Shown here: positions 1 to 9,574 of the stretch, one piece after another
Numbering within the stretch: the stretch's first letter is position 1
Layout of the letters: every line of letters starts with the position of its first letter
From: Heligmosomoides polygyrus polygyrus
Lineage: Eukaryota > Nematoda > Chromadorea > Rhabditida > Heligmosomidae
Reading direction: 5' to 3'
NCBI GenBank assembly: GCA_947396885.1
Contig: OX377204.1
Location: forward strand, 5,890,001 to 5,954,000
Length of the DNA: 64,000 nucleotides
The notes under the pieces: model-generated
Told to the model about the DNA's origin: nothing
What the model saw: only the letters and a program-made list of their open reading frames with translations
The model's database searches: none
Translations under genes and position numbers: made by a program

Positions 1-82
1 GGGCGGTAGTCGAACATGGAATTTTGATTTTCGATGCATGTTGAAGTCATCGCCCACTCCAACTGCGGCACGCGAAGCCGCT
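1..82 (-). mobile_element. tRNA-derived SINE, 5' head only (cut by window edge)
   Basis: Counterpart of the 5' part of the SINE at 54691-54944. On the minus strand it begins with a degenerate A-box-like stretch (GCCGCAGTTGGAGTG) and continues into the region that would hold the B box. The rest of the element is beyond the window start. Confidence 0.6.
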
Positions 83-1245
83 CACTAGTAATAGGATTAA
101 AGATATCATTATTATAATTAACATTTAACATATAAAGTTATTAACCGTATCTCAAACAGCTATCTATTATATCCTGTTTCACCCATAAGCCCTATACAGG
201 CTATAACAGATTAGAAGAAGAATTTAAAGTGCCAACAGCAATTTCCCGGAAGATCGTCAGCGGGGCAGGGAGAACGGTACAGCCTATACTACCGGACGGG
301 TTTGTATAGAGGATCCCTAGGTAGTTTGAAGTTGTTTAAACTACTTAACAGAAGTACTTTTAAAGAACTACATTAAGGTCATGACCGGAATGACAGTGAT
401 ATGTGCGGTCCAATGACGAGGTGTGATGATCAGGCTTGCTAATACTGCACTGATGTCGATGTGAACTTTTCGGCGAGCACATAGTGCACAACTGCAACCC
501 GGATTTTTGACAGAACGCGACATAGAGATGGTTGTTTGTTCAGAATTGTAGTATATTCGATGAAATTTTTATTTCAATTGTTTTGGCTTCAAACATGCCA
601 GATAGTCGTGATTCTTCTTTACTGCTGGCAGACCGTTAGAACATTTTGTCCATTCTATTCACAGAATTTCCTGCTCTTCTATATGACTTTCATCGTTATC
701 CGCACATGGTGGAGTCGCTAAATTTTGACAGATGTGTAGTTCCTTTTTTCCTAGTTTGTGGTAAGTTGATTTGGTGGAAGGAAATAGCTCTACAGTACAT
801 AGTTCGATCGTTCATTGAATTTGTTCTTTAAATTGAGAAACTTCTGTAAAGGATTATAAGGCAAGATAATGGCACAACCGAAGATTTTTTAAAGCGAATT
901 TCTCTCGACATAATTCGGAACAAGATGAGTAGTCCAGTCAATAGAGGCCTAATCGAAACCATAGTGCATTTCTGCAGACCGTTTTTCAAACACAAACGGC
1001 GGATTTAGCGTTTCGTTATCACAGGTCGTCGAAGTATGCAGTCACACTAAGCTCCTGCTTCTCAGAGTACTTAAGCCAGCATTAGATTTTGACCACACAT
1101 TCTCGACAGAATGACCTTGCTCCTCCTTTTGCTTGCCTTCTTTACCGTAGGATCGTAAGTTACTGACTCTGTTGACCCTTTCTGTACCTTTACTTTATTT
1201 TTACCTATTGTGGCTATTGTTTCTTCGGAGAAGGAGATCAGTCAA

Positions 1246-2612
1246 GTGCCGATGTCCGTTCCTTCAAGTGGTGCCACTGGAAACTGTTCGCTTTGTCTAG
1301 CCGAGCTGAACACCGACACTCGAATGCAGGAGACATGCCCTTGTGACAGGCCGGCCTATGGAGATCCCATTTCACATCACATGGTTGATTGTGCTTCATG
1401 TATCGCGAGATAATGCAACGGCGTCCGCGGGAGCCGACGCACACTCGCAAAGTCCGGCGAGTATGGAAAGTATGCAAGGTTCCTTATAGTGAGGGCGGCA
1501 TCGGGGGAGAATGTGTTAGTCCAGAAGTCCCGCAACGTAAACAAGACCCTCGTTGCAACGCTGAATATGGATACGTTGTCGGGCCGCTCATTTGAGTTAC
1601 CAGAGGCACTGGAGCGAAGGAAGATTGACTTGTGTGTGGTGCAGGAGACAAGGTGGTCCTGTATTAAGTCAAAGGACACAGGCTGAGGCTATAAGGCCAT
1701 TCTGTATGACAGTCCCACGACCACCAGCGGGGTCGGCATAATCGTCTCCGAACGGTTCCAAGACGCGATTGCAAGCGTGGAAGGTTTCAATGACCGCCTG
1801 ATGAAGGTCGTTATCGCTGCAGAACGGCGGCGGTATCATCTTTTCTTTGCATATGCTTTACGCGGAGCCGCACGACCTCACCATCGTGAACACCAGATTT
1901 CGAAAACGTTAATCCCAGCTTATCCCATTCTACAGCGGCTATTCTAAAATCCAGATCGACTTTGTCCTTGTGCGAAATCGTGACCAGGGGATTGTCAAGG
2001 CCGCGAAGGTCGTGCCGTATGAAGCGGTCGCAACACAACACCGTCCACTGATCTGCACTATGAAGACCACACTACCGGTGTTTAGGTAGGTCGAACGGAG
2101 CGGTTCGTCAAGTATCAAGTAGTGGCGACTGAAAGCGAATGAAGCAGGTGTAACTTTGCTCATTCGGCCGCCGACGTTCACGACCGTCGACGAGCATGGC
2201 AAAGTTCCACCGACGCGATACTCAGTGCTGCGCGTTCCGAACTCGGCTCGACGAAGCCGGGACGGTGCAAGGTCGATAAGCAGACATGGCTGTGGACTAA
2301 CAAAGTTGAGGAAAAAGTGCGAGAGAAGAAGCGATTTTTCCACGTATTCCTCGGCGATAAGACAGTCGACAAATGGCGTCTTATCAGGATGCTAAGAAAG
2401 CCGCTAAGGTAAGAAGGCGGTAACCATCGCTAGAGCCACTCTTAACGATGATGTCAGTGGGAAGCTTGAGTCGCGCGATGGACTCGCCAACGGCCGCCAT
2501 CGTCAGACTGAGAACGTTGAGAAGTTTTTTGGCATCTACGATGACAACGGTCATCCACTCATGGAGATGGTTTTGAATCGATGGCGCACCTACTTCGAGA
2601 AAGTCTTAACAG
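1246..2612 (+). pseudogene. Degenerate RTE-like LINE, 5' part (endonuclease region)
   Basis: The sequence follows the full-length element at 49128-52172 from its exact 5' end through the endonuclease region (VQETRW at about 1632-1660) and the linker to the RT domain. It ends near RWxxYFE, before the RT. There are many stops and frameshifts and a large internal deletion of the endonuclease core. It lies in intron 1 of the truncated secreted-protein gene and is shared with 55892-57717, so it predates the duplication. Keeping the 5' end and losing the 3' end is the reverse of normal LINE truncation, so a later deletion probably removed the RT. Confidence 0.8.
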
Positions 2613-3129
2613 TAGAGGGATGAATATGAATGTTGGCTGGACACTACACACTGACAGACAAACTTATGTTGCCCAAAGAGGCTTTCAAAATGCCTCCTAT
2701 AAGAGTACAATACGTCGAGCATCCAATAAAGAATTGATTCATCTCAATCCGTTCTTCTTTTCTTCCTACGTGTAGAGTTTTTCGCTTTTCTAGGACGCAG
2801 GACATTAGCACCATCAATGTGCATGAACCAGTAACGCTGACCATCTCGCCGAAGATATGGAACCTTTTGGAGACGAAAGCGGCTCTCATTACGAACACCG
2901 TCAAATCTATCCAGTTTCCAGAGAAGGAGGAAAAGGTATTCAACTTGTTCGTAAAGTATGTATGTGGTGTTGACACCTCGACTGGTTAGCTAAGCAACAG
3001 TGTCTAAGTCGGGTTAGCCTTAACATCATGAACTGCCTAAGTGACGACACAGAGACCTAGTTTTTCGGGTTTTTTTTTGTTTTCTGCACGGAGATATGCT
3101 AGTTTACAGAAAGTTGAGCATTCTGCCCA

Positions 3130-3440
3130 AATCTAGCCTGTGGGGGTTATTTGCGGTGCTGATAACGAATCCGACATTCGTTTTGGTATTACGGTAGACT
3201 AGGGTAGGTCATGATCCCCGTTTTCACCCAATCGTTACCCAGGGGTCATTTGGGGTGCTGACCACGAATCTGACATCCGTTTTAGGCATCACGGTGAAGT
3301 ACAGTAGGTGACGGTAGCTATGAGTAATCGCCGACAGCCTTAGCCACCCGTACCTACCGTAACCTATCGTAATCGACCGTAATGTCATAAACGGATATCA
3401 GATTCGTGATCAGCACCCTAAATAACCCCTACGGTCGAAG
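3130..3440. repeat. Dispersed repeat with inverted GATTCGTGATCAGCACC motif
   Basis: Contains forward and reverse copies of a motif around GTGCTGATCACGAATCCGAC followed by ATCCGTTTT, at about 3156-3190, 3255-3290 and 3388-3425. The same motif recurs at 6800-6850, 7095-7135, 11155-11340 and in the duplicate at 58243-58545. It looks like a non-coding repeat family with internal inverted symmetry. I cannot assign it to a named class. Confidence 0.55.
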
Positions 3441-4051
3441 TTTGACAGGAAGAAAGCACGCAAAATCAAAAGGCGGACATTATGAGCCACCGGTGGCTCA
3501 TAGCGCGGGCGCGTAGAAACGCGCGCGTGTCCCAGGCGGCTTTCTGCCGCAAAACGCGATTGTCGTCCATGTGTTAAAACTTCTGGATGGTTCATTATTG
3601 TTGTGCAGAAAGCAAGCATTTCGACGTTGTCAAATTCGAGGCAGTCAGATACCGAAAGACGAGCTTTGGATGGTATTTCGAACATTTCATTTGAGTTGTG
3701 AATTTCTCCAGAATTTCCAACATATTTCACTTAATGCTTTCCTTCTAGGAAAATCGACTACTAAAGCTAACTCTTAAGTTTTTTTTCTCAGTTAAGTGGG
3801 AAACTGAACGCGCGTGAAAAGCAGTGAACGACAGGATCCTTAAGACTAGCGTAAGCTTCACAGTTGATGAAACCAGCAGACTAAACAAAGCTAAGTGGTG
3901 ATATTGTCGCTCAATATAAAAAATCTAAGTGGTTGTGCTAAACCATTAGTCTGCACCTATGTCTTCTGCTTGCTTTGTTTGTTGCTAGTAGGGCTTTGCA
4001 TCATGAAAAACAATATCCCGCTCCTTGTCAAACTTTTGCGGAGTTTAACCA

Positions 4052-4312
4052 TAAAGGATAAAGGTCGGTGTCAGTCAATCATCCCTTTTGGGGTGCGCCG
4101 CACACTCCACATCTACGTCTAATATCGTGGATGGAGGTAACTTGAATTGACCCATTCAATGACCTGAGATTGCCAGCCGATGGAGCAGTCAGCAGTGCTT
4201 AGTCCTTTCCATACAACTCTGGCACCAACTCTCCGATTTCTAAGCGATGGAACGCTTGAGGAATCCGAATCAGAACTTTGAATCGGTGACCTCGCAACAG
4301 CCATCACCGAGT
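4052..4312 (-). mobile_element. Old, diverged SINE copy
   Basis: Minus-strand copy of the tRNA-derived SINE. The AAAGGATAAAGG tail is at the left. The body (GCCAGCCGATGGA, CAATTCACCGA-like) is recognisable, but the A-box head is decayed. Shared with 59160-59421, so inserted before the duplication. Confidence 0.7.
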
Positions 4313-4587
4313 AGGAAAGGTCGACCATTCAGCTTTAGTTGACTTTGTCCGTAGATGACTGCTAAATGTGAAAATGGGCAAACACACAAAACTGAATTCA
4401 CAAGAAGCGAAAGATGTCGAGTAGCCAATTAATATCGATTGATGATGTGGAATTAAACGGATATATGTACCCATGCCGTTACCAGACTGATCGCTGGTTC
4501 TGCTTCAGAAACACTGTGATCCTTCAAATAATTTTCATGAACCTACACATCCTTTTTGTGGTTCATAAAAAACATGGGATAGAAAAA

Positions 4588-4863
4588 TAATGGCAAAGAA
4601 CGGCGTTACTGCTCTTGGGATGCGCCACGCATTCTAGTTCTATGATATGCCGTGAAGGCGAGATTTTTATTTGGCCATACAATGACCTGTGATGGCCAGC
4701 CGATGAACAAATCAGCGCTTTGTTCTTCCCAGACAAGCGTGGTACCAATTCACCGACCCCAAAGAAATGGAAGATCTAGTTGGTCTGGGCGAGAAATCCG
4801 AACCAAGAACCTGGTATCGTGCACACACGACAGTCAGCATCTCTACCCACTGCTCTACACGCC
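4588..4863 (-). mobile_element. tRNA-derived SINE copy
   Basis: Minus-strand copy with a body matching the family and a decayed A box (CCCACTGCTCTACAC on the plus strand). The counterpart in the other duplication copy is 59702-59969. Confidence 0.82.
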
Positions 4864-5404
4864 ATATACGGTAGTATAACAAAGAGATAGAGGATAAATC
4901 TTTCAAAAAGGAAGAAAAAGCAGCTGTACAGCTCAATAACAAGCTGTTCTCATTTAAATTGATTCCATTGGGTTGTTTGATTAGTCAATAAGTTTCAATA
5001 GTGGTAAGATGAAGGCTGGGAAGGCGTAAAGAAAAGGTAAGCCAGGAGCAGAAAACCGTATCTATCTAATAGAGCTATTTAGCCATAATTACCAATAAGA
5101 TAGGACCTGGAGGAAATACGCTAAAAAAACTGTTTTTATTAAACCAATTTTGTATCTTAGGTCTCGAAACTACTAAAATACAAAGTATGGGATGGCCACT
5201 TTGAACAGTTCACTGTGCCGAAAAGCGGTGTCTCTTTCGAGGACATGAACAATGGAGTTCATCTTCGCGTAAGTCACCCCTTTTGCAAAACGAAAAGTGC
5301 CATGCAATGAATTTCATCACACACACAGATGAAGAACGTGCAATTTCGCGGCTCGACTCAAGCCAGGCTCTACAGTACCGCGCATGTCTTTTGGTCAATT
5401 CCCG

Positions 5405-5440
5405 AAAAAGCCGCTTTGGGGCGTTCCAAAGCGGCTTTTT
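5405..5440. repeat. Perfect 15-bp hairpin just past the duplication breakpoint
   Basis: AAAAAGCCGCTTTGG and its exact complement are separated by GGCGTT. It lies 31 bp past the point where homology to the right copy ends and inside the chimeric reading frame. It resembles a bacterial intrinsic terminator, which has no expected role here. It may be the end of a mobile element or a scar of the rearrangement. Confidence 0.7.
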
Positions 5441-5539
5441 TATATAACTTTCTTTAAAATTAAGCACTTGTAAAAAGAAACATATATTTGAGCTCAGCAG
5501 GCCAAGCTCTATCTTTTGACATGTAAATCAATAGAGTTG

Positions 5540-6210
5540 AACAATGCATATAGGCCGGACATAATCAATCGAGTTGGCGCGAGAATCTGTAGAGTGACCG
5601 TTTCGGGAGTTTTATCGGAAATTCCCAGCCGCCCTACTCAGAAATTGCCTTACGACTGTGAAGCTTGCCTCTGGAGTGCGCCGTGAACAATGCATATGGA
5701 ATCTAACCTATCAATCGAGTGGGCGCGAGAGCCTGTAGAGTGACAGTTTGGAGAATTTTATTGAAATTCCCAGCCGCCCTACTCAGAAATTGCTTTAAGA
5801 CCGTCCAGCTTGCCTTTGGAGTGCGCCGTGAACAATGCATATAGAATCGAACCTACCAATCGAGTGGACCCGACCATTCGTAGAGTGAGGACGAGTGGTC
5901 CCGAGAGCCTGTAGAGTGATCGTTTCGGGAGTTTTATCGAAATTCCTAGTTGCTCTACTTAGGAAATGCTCTCAGCCTGTCCAGCTTGCCTTTGGAGTAC
6001 GCCGTAAACAATGCATATAGAATCGAACCTATCAATCGAGTGGGTGCGGGAGCCTGTAGAGTGACCGTTTCGGGAGTTTTATCAGAAATTCCCAGCAGCC
6101 CTACTCAGAAATTGCATTAGAACTGTGAAGCTTGCCTTTAGAGTGCGCCGTGAACAATGCATATGGAATCTAACCTATCAATCGAGTGGGCGCGACCACA
6201 CGCAAATTGC
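5540..6210 (+). repeat. 146-bp tandem satellite, about 4.6 units
   Basis: Units begin with AACAATGCATAT at 5540, 5686, 5831, 6007 and 6153, giving periods of 146, 145, 176 and 146 bp. The long unit carries an extra ~31-bp partial repeat of the TGTAGAGTGA segment. Each unit carries AATCGAGTGG, CCTGTAGAGTGA, GAAATTCCCAGC and GGAGTGCGCCGT. No coding sense is seen. Confidence 0.92.
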
Positions 6211-6690
6211 ACGCGCGAGTGTGTTCGGAGCGCAATAACTCTGTTGAGATCGAATCGTTCCGGCCTGCGGCTTGTGGATTTTGTATGTAGTAGAAAGCTT
6301 TAGTAGTCCGCGAACGTGCAGCTTTATAGCTTCTTAACAAGTGAAATTATTGCGGCGCGAAAATGCAGGTTAGCCATGTGTGACACGATTTTTTCCGAAT
6401 TCAGTCGACCCCTGCAGGAAGACTCGGCGTGCTAACGGCATGCAAAGGCGTGCGTTAGCAGAGCACTGAACGCACTTTACGATGACATGCTCACCACTCC
6501 TCAGCTGCCTGAACTGCCTTGGCCTCATCTGTCAGTTTAGAGCGGCGTAAAATAGCGGTTAGAGTTTCTTGCGCTCTTACTCACCCATATTTGAATTTTC
6601 GACACTCGCAATAACACCGTTAGCTTCAGCATGAAAAGCTCTATCGAATGGTGGCACTCTCGACCAATTCTGGAGAGAGCGATTTTTTGA
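6211..6690. other. Unrecognised stretch between satellite and inverted repeat
   Basis: No gene, known repeat or convincing open frame was found. The sequence is moderately GC-rich near 6230-6440. Confidence 0.4.
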
Positions 6691-7245
6691 CAATGTCCCA
6701 TCGAGGACGTGAGCGCCCGAGTCGAGCCTGCGCGGACGATGACGTCATAGAATATCGATATTTTCGAAATTGGCCCAATTTTCTCGTTCAAAATCATCTA
6801 TTGGTTATTTTGTGCGCTGATCACGAATCCGACGTCCTTTTTGAAAAATTGGTCGATTTCGGTAGGTGACCTGCCGTTTGAAGGTGGTCGGGTCAGGATC
6901 ACCGACCACCCTCAATCATCAGTATAGGTGTCTTCTGCCATAATCAGCCAAATGGACTTCTTCATCGTGTTAGTCATTCCTAATAACCCCTGCCCTTAGA
7001 TGAAGTTTGAGCAAAATTGGTGACCCTGACACGACCATCCTCAGTTATCCAGAAGAAAATCCAAAACTTACCGAAATCGGCGAATTTTTGAAAAAACGGA
7101 CGTCGGATTCGTAATCAGCGCACAAAATAACCACTAGATGATTTTGAACGAGAAAGTTTGGCCAATTTCGAAAATATCGATTTTCTATGACGTCATCGTT
7201 CGCGCAGGCTCGGCTCGGGCGCCCCCACGTCCTCGGTGGGAAATC
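6691..7245. repeat. Inverted-repeat element running into the assembly gap
   Basis: The arm 6691-6870 (GAGGACGTGAGCGCCCGAG... GATGACGTCAT... CCGACGTCC) is mirrored by about 7066-7244, with a ~195-bp centre that also carries AATAACCCCT-type motifs. The right arm ends where the run of Ns starts. The arms contain the same GCTGATCACGAATCCGAC motif as the repeat at 3130-3440. Probably a MITE or fold-back element. Confidence 0.75.
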
Positions 7246-7445
7246 NNNNNNNNNNNNNNNNNNNNNNNNNNNNNNNNNNNNNNNNNNNNNNNNNNNNNNN
7301 NNNNNNNNNNNNNNNNNNNNNNNNNNNNNNNNNNNNNNNNNNNNNNNNNNNNNNNNNNNNNNNNNNNNNNNNNNNNNNNNNNNNNNNNNNNNNNNNNNNN
7401 NNNNNNNNNNNNNNNNNNNNNNNNNNNNNNNNNNNNNNNNNNNNN
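7246..7445. other. Assembly gap (200 N)
   Basis: Exactly 200 unspecified bases, so probably a fixed-size placeholder. It abuts a long inverted repeat on one side and a Penelope-like element cut off on the other. The real missing length is unknown. Confidence 1.
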
Positions 7446-8735
7446 CTTACTACCGCTTCCTTTGTCCGATGTGGGTGTGCCGATCGACTATAGACAATTA
7501 TGTTTTTGCAGCTGGGCTTTCGCTACCACTTGGTGATATAGCTTATCCCTGCCAGCTGAACTTGAACGTTGAGGAAAGGGAGCAAGTTCCCACAAGGCTT
7601 TTCCCTTGTGAGTTTGATGTATTCGGACTGGCTGTTCATAACCTCAAAGCACTTGTCCATTTCGTGTTGTGTGGCGGTGACGATGAAGCAGTCATCCACA
7701 TATCGGCAGTATAACAAAGGAAGCCGTGACACCACCGGTGCCTCGATCTTTGACATGAAGGCAATGGCCAGTGTGGGTGCTAGTCGTTGTCCCATAGCCA
7801 ATCCCCTTATTTGCGCAAAATACCTCCCGGACCACCTGAAGATATTGCACGATAGACACTCTTTAAGGAGTGTCATCAACTGGCTTATGGAAAAACCAAA
7901 CATGTTAGTTGCTCCTTGGTGCTGGCTGAGGAGTTCGAAGATGGCTTCCAAGCTGAATCGTTTGACATATGGTGTATAACGCCGCAACATCAAACGACTC
8001 CATTACGCAGGTGGCGCTAAGCTGCGTTCTCCAGAGGCATTCAAGGAACATATTGGTGTTGCTAAGGTGAGCCAGAATAAATTTTAGCAGTTGGCCTAGA
8101 ACAGAGTAGAGAAGCCACCCGATTTTGTTCGTTGGACCTCCCACGCAGCTAACGATGGGTCTGACCTTAATGGCAGCGGGGTTGACTGAGGCCAAGTTGT
8201 CGTCTGGTGAAAACTTATGGGTCTTAGTAAGTAAATATAAGAAAGGACAACTAGGATACTCAGACTTTAGGCGGTTTATCATGCCTGGTCCCCATCTCGC
8301 TAGCTTTGCCTCCTGGACCCATGCCTTGTAAAGTCTATGGTACTGCGCTTGAAATTCCTTCACAGAGGACGTGCGGTATAGAGATGTGTCTTCAAGGTGG
8401 CAGTCGGTCATGGCCCTATCCAGGTGGCTTGGTATTATAACAAATTCCCCACCTTTGTCACTTATGGAGAGCCTTATGGCTTTGGACTTGACAAGGTCAC
8501 GGACCTCCCTGATGCCCACCATCTGCGATCTAGAGAGGTTGGATTGTTGGCCTTGTATGCGGTAATGCCTAAGAACCCTGAACACTACATCAGCAAATAG
8601 GTGAAAGCTTAAATCAGCTTGGATGTTCGGTTCCTGCTGCTTGAAGTGTGTTTGAGGGAAAGGATTTGTTGGCATTAGACTTAGCTGCGTTGGCGGTTGA
8701 GTTTGAGAATCCAATCCAATAAAGCCGTTTACCAA
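7446..8735 (-). pseudogene. Penelope-like element reverse transcriptase, frameshifted
   Basis: Two overlapping minus-strand frames (8735-7905 and 7993-7523) together give a Penelope-type RT. The first carries KVRPIVSCVGGPTNKIGWLL and SFDVAALYT. The second carries GLAMGQRLAPTLA and the catalytic RYVDD. The frame breaks just after ALYT, around 7970. A stop replaces the Tyr of TKWYRKP near 7520, and the RT then continues as KNIIVYSRSAHP to the gap. A GIY-YIG endonuclease would follow but is lost in, or beyond, the gap. The family copies itself by RT-primed integration; this copy is inactive. Confidence 0.85.
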
Positions 8736-8739
8736 CCTC

Positions 8740-9490
8740 GTGAAGACCTCAGCAACTCTACAGACAGATTTGTGTAACAGTTTTAAAGTCTTCTGTTTTC
8801 TGATATTTCTGTTTTCTGACGATCACGACCTTCTGTTTTTTATTTTCTAGAAGTTCTTTTTTTAATTTCCTCCCATCCCTAGTACAGATGTTTTGAGGCT
8901 GCAAATAGAAGCTGGGAGCAGATGATAAAGCTTTATATAAATGAATACGTATGTGAACAGTTACGTTACAGACACAGTCGAATTACTCGTTAAGATTGTT
9001 GATACCCTGAGCTTTACACTCGTATCGTCCTCTTCTATTTTGTGGAACTCGAAAAGCCGGAAGTATGTGAAGTCGACATTTTTACAAAATCAGCATGAAC
9101 GAAATTCCAGAAATTTTCGAAGAAAAAATCTTACTAAAATCGTTAAGGCAAAAAGTACTTTTTGGCAGGTACCTTCAGGACGTTCCCCAATAGTTTACTT
9201 CTAATGAACTTTGTACAGTTTGTAATGTCCTTGTTCTGCTTGCTCTAGCTTTTGCTTCGATCCCCACGTGAAATTTTACATGAAGAAGGGCTTAAGATCA
9301 GAAAGGTTGCACATAAATGTTGGACAGTTTACAGTTCCACAATCTGTCATAAATCTAGAGGTAATCTCTTTATCCTAATACCGAATGCGGCAATACATCT
9401 GTAGCCAAAAAGGCTCCGAGTTCTTCTCCACGGGCTTTAAATACAGCAGAAACACTACAACAAGACATTTCCAATAAACTTTCCACCAAA
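8740..9490. other. Unrecognised AT-rich stretch
   Basis: Contains short CTTCTGTTTTCTGA-type repeats at 8788-8840 and an 87-codon open frame (8941-9204, +) without recognisable features or matching splice signals. No gene called. Confidence 0.35.
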
Positions 9491-9493
9491 GAT

Positions 9494-9573
9494 TGCAACA
9501 GAGACATAGATAAGCCGAACAAAGGTCGCGACTGATCGCGACCTTTGTTCGGCTTATCTATGTCGCTGTTGCA
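9494..9573. repeat. Near-perfect palindrome, 38-bp arms with 4-nt loop
   Basis: The core arms 9503-9531 and 9536-9564 are perfectly complementary over 29 bp around the loop CTGA. A single mismatch (9502/9565) follows, and then another 8 paired bases (9494-9501 with 9566-9573). The arm contains TAAGCCGAACAAAGGTCGCG. No flanking gene explains it. Confidence 0.93.
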
Positions 9574-9574
9574 C

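Larger units (their letters stand above)
1..5373 (+). repeat. Left copy of a >5-kb segmental duplication
   Basis: This block matches 54868-60813 in the same orientation, offset about 55.1 kb. The match runs from the first base of the window, so the true left end lies outside it. It includes a secreted-protein gene start, a degenerate LINE, two old SINE copies and three coding exons. It stops abruptly at 5373 inside a coding exon (partner 60813). Similarity is uneven: nearly perfect from about 2150 to 3890, clearly lower on both sides. Confidence 0.93.
1111..5457 (+). pseudogene. Truncated copy of the secreted beta-strand protein gene, with a chimeric C-terminus
   Basis: Reconstructed exons are 1111-1154 (start codon and Leu-rich signal peptide, ends phase 2 at GTAAGT), 2794-2935, 5161-5268 and 5329 onward. 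Phases chain correctly, and every exon is open and matches the intact gene at 55759-61866. At 5373, after residues RLY in the fourth exon, homology stops at the duplication breakpoint. Reading then continues in frame through 27 codons of unrelated sequence to a TAA at 5455-5457, giving a possible 140-aa secreted protein. Only the first ~113 residues belong to the family, so the C-terminal half of the fold is missing. It could be transcribed, because the start, the 5' flank and the splice sites survive. I call it a truncated pseudogene, but expression of a chimeric product is not excluded. Confidence 0.72.

Noticed and set aside
5405..5440. Bacterial intrinsic terminator, implying contamination
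   Set aside because: The surroundings are continuous with nematode-type exons and repeats; a hairpin alone does not support a bacterial origin.
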